Below are positions 14,945-15,075 of a DNA stretch of 15,075 bases, piece by piece. The notes beneath the pieces are model-generated. The model worked only from the letters and a program-made list of their open reading frames with translations. It ran no database searches and had not been told where the DNA came from. The position numbers and the translations under genes are program-made. The stretch's first letter is position 1; each line of letters starts with the position of its first letter. Source of the stretch: Bacteroidales bacterium (GTDB lineage Bacteria; Bacteroidota; Bacteroidia; Bacteroidales; WCHB1-69); assembly GCA_012838875.1 (NCBI GenBank), contig DUOL01000016.1, positions 1-15,075 of the forward strand. Direction: 5' to 3'.

Positions 14945-15075
14945 TTTTTACTGCGTGAGGGCGCAGCCGGAAAGCCCGCAAGGGCGGAAGCCGCTGGGGG
15001 CGCGGCGGCAAAAAAGCGAGCTTGTAAGCTCTTTTTGCCGCCTTGCGTCCCCACGGCTTGCGACCGCGTACTTGT
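14945..15075. repeat. GC-rich multi-hairpin palindromic element (MITE/REP-like), cut by window end
   Basis: By hand count 83 of 125 bases from 14951 are G or C (about 66%), against an AT-rich window. It contains three nested structures. The first is CTGCG/CGCAG (14951-14955 and 14962-14966). The second is GCCC-GCAA-GGGC (14974-14985), a tetraloop hairpin. The third is a long imperfect dyad spanning 14988-15059: outer arm AAGCCG..TGGGG..CGC, then GGCGGC plus A-run against T-run plus GCCGCC, with core GAGCTT/AAGCTC. ACTTGT occurs at 14939-14944 and again at 15070-15075, and the ends read TAC(T)GCG and CGCGTA, like short inverted termini. It has no coding potential I trust. An insertion-type repeat or a structured RNA are both possible. 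Confidence 0.55.
15010..15036. terminator. Possible bidirectional terminator core in the GC-rich element
   Basis: GAGCTT (15018-15023) and AAGCTC (15026-15031) form a short stem followed by five T, and preceded by six A that would give the T-run on the other strand. It lies about 80 nt after the TPR stop codon and could end that transcript. The loop is only 2 nt, so the stem would fray, and the surrounding larger dyad may be the real structure. Confidence 0.4.

Noticed and set aside
14809..15054. Minus-strand open frame of 81 codons across the TPR end and the GC-rich element
   Set aside because: Its Ala/Pro-rich part is just the palindromic GC-rich sequence read as codons, and the rest is antisense to the TPR gene. 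No start context or promoter box was seen.

Overview
The window is an AT-rich chromosomal segment in which every convincing gene lies on the + strand. It looks like a member of the Bacteroidota, probably Bacteroidales. The evidence is: TAnnTTTG-type -7 promoter boxes ahead of eno, rpsP, hldD, recQ and the TPR gene; A-rich leaders without clear Shine-Dalgarno sequences; a ribosomal protein S16 with a long Ala/Glu-rich tail; a roughly 730-residue RecQ; and an OmpH/Skp-family protein. No tRNA, rRNA, CRISPR array, integrase or transposase was seen.

Layout: (1) Positions 1-1870 are a loose accessory stretch. It holds the 3' end of an alpha/beta hydrolase cut by the window edge, a small ABM-like (dimeric alpha-beta barrel) protein, a TIGR04076-type small protein, and a decayed nitroreductase with two frameshifts and an internal deletion. 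(2) Positions 1823-5054 are housekeeping: enolase, S16 with a good intrinsic terminator, and an ADP-heptose epimerase for LPS core sugar synthesis. (3) Positions 5109-8110 hold RecQ helicase and, 37 nt downstream, a membrane-anchored OmpH-like protein. (4) Positions 8179-12974 are a compact five-gene export cassette equivalent to E. coli YbhG-F-S-R: a lipoprotein HlyD-type adaptor, two ATPases that correspond to the two halves of YbhF, and two ABC-2 permeases. (5) Positions 13002-14936 are an exported TPR protein with its own promoter. (6) Positions 14945-15075 are a GC-rich, multi-hairpin, repeat-like element that runs into the window edge.

The export cassette is the main functional unit. 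The adaptor should sit in the periplasm, the permeases form the inner-membrane channel, and the two ATPases pair asymmetrically. All degenerate catalytic motifs fall in one composite ATP site, leaving the other canonical. No outer-membrane TolC-type gene is present, so that partner would have to come from elsewhere.

I found no convincing new defence or mobile system. The observations that most merit follow-up are the GC-rich palindromic element at the right edge, the asymmetry of the split YbhF-like ATPase pair, the nitroreductase decay, and a dyad over the hldD promoter.
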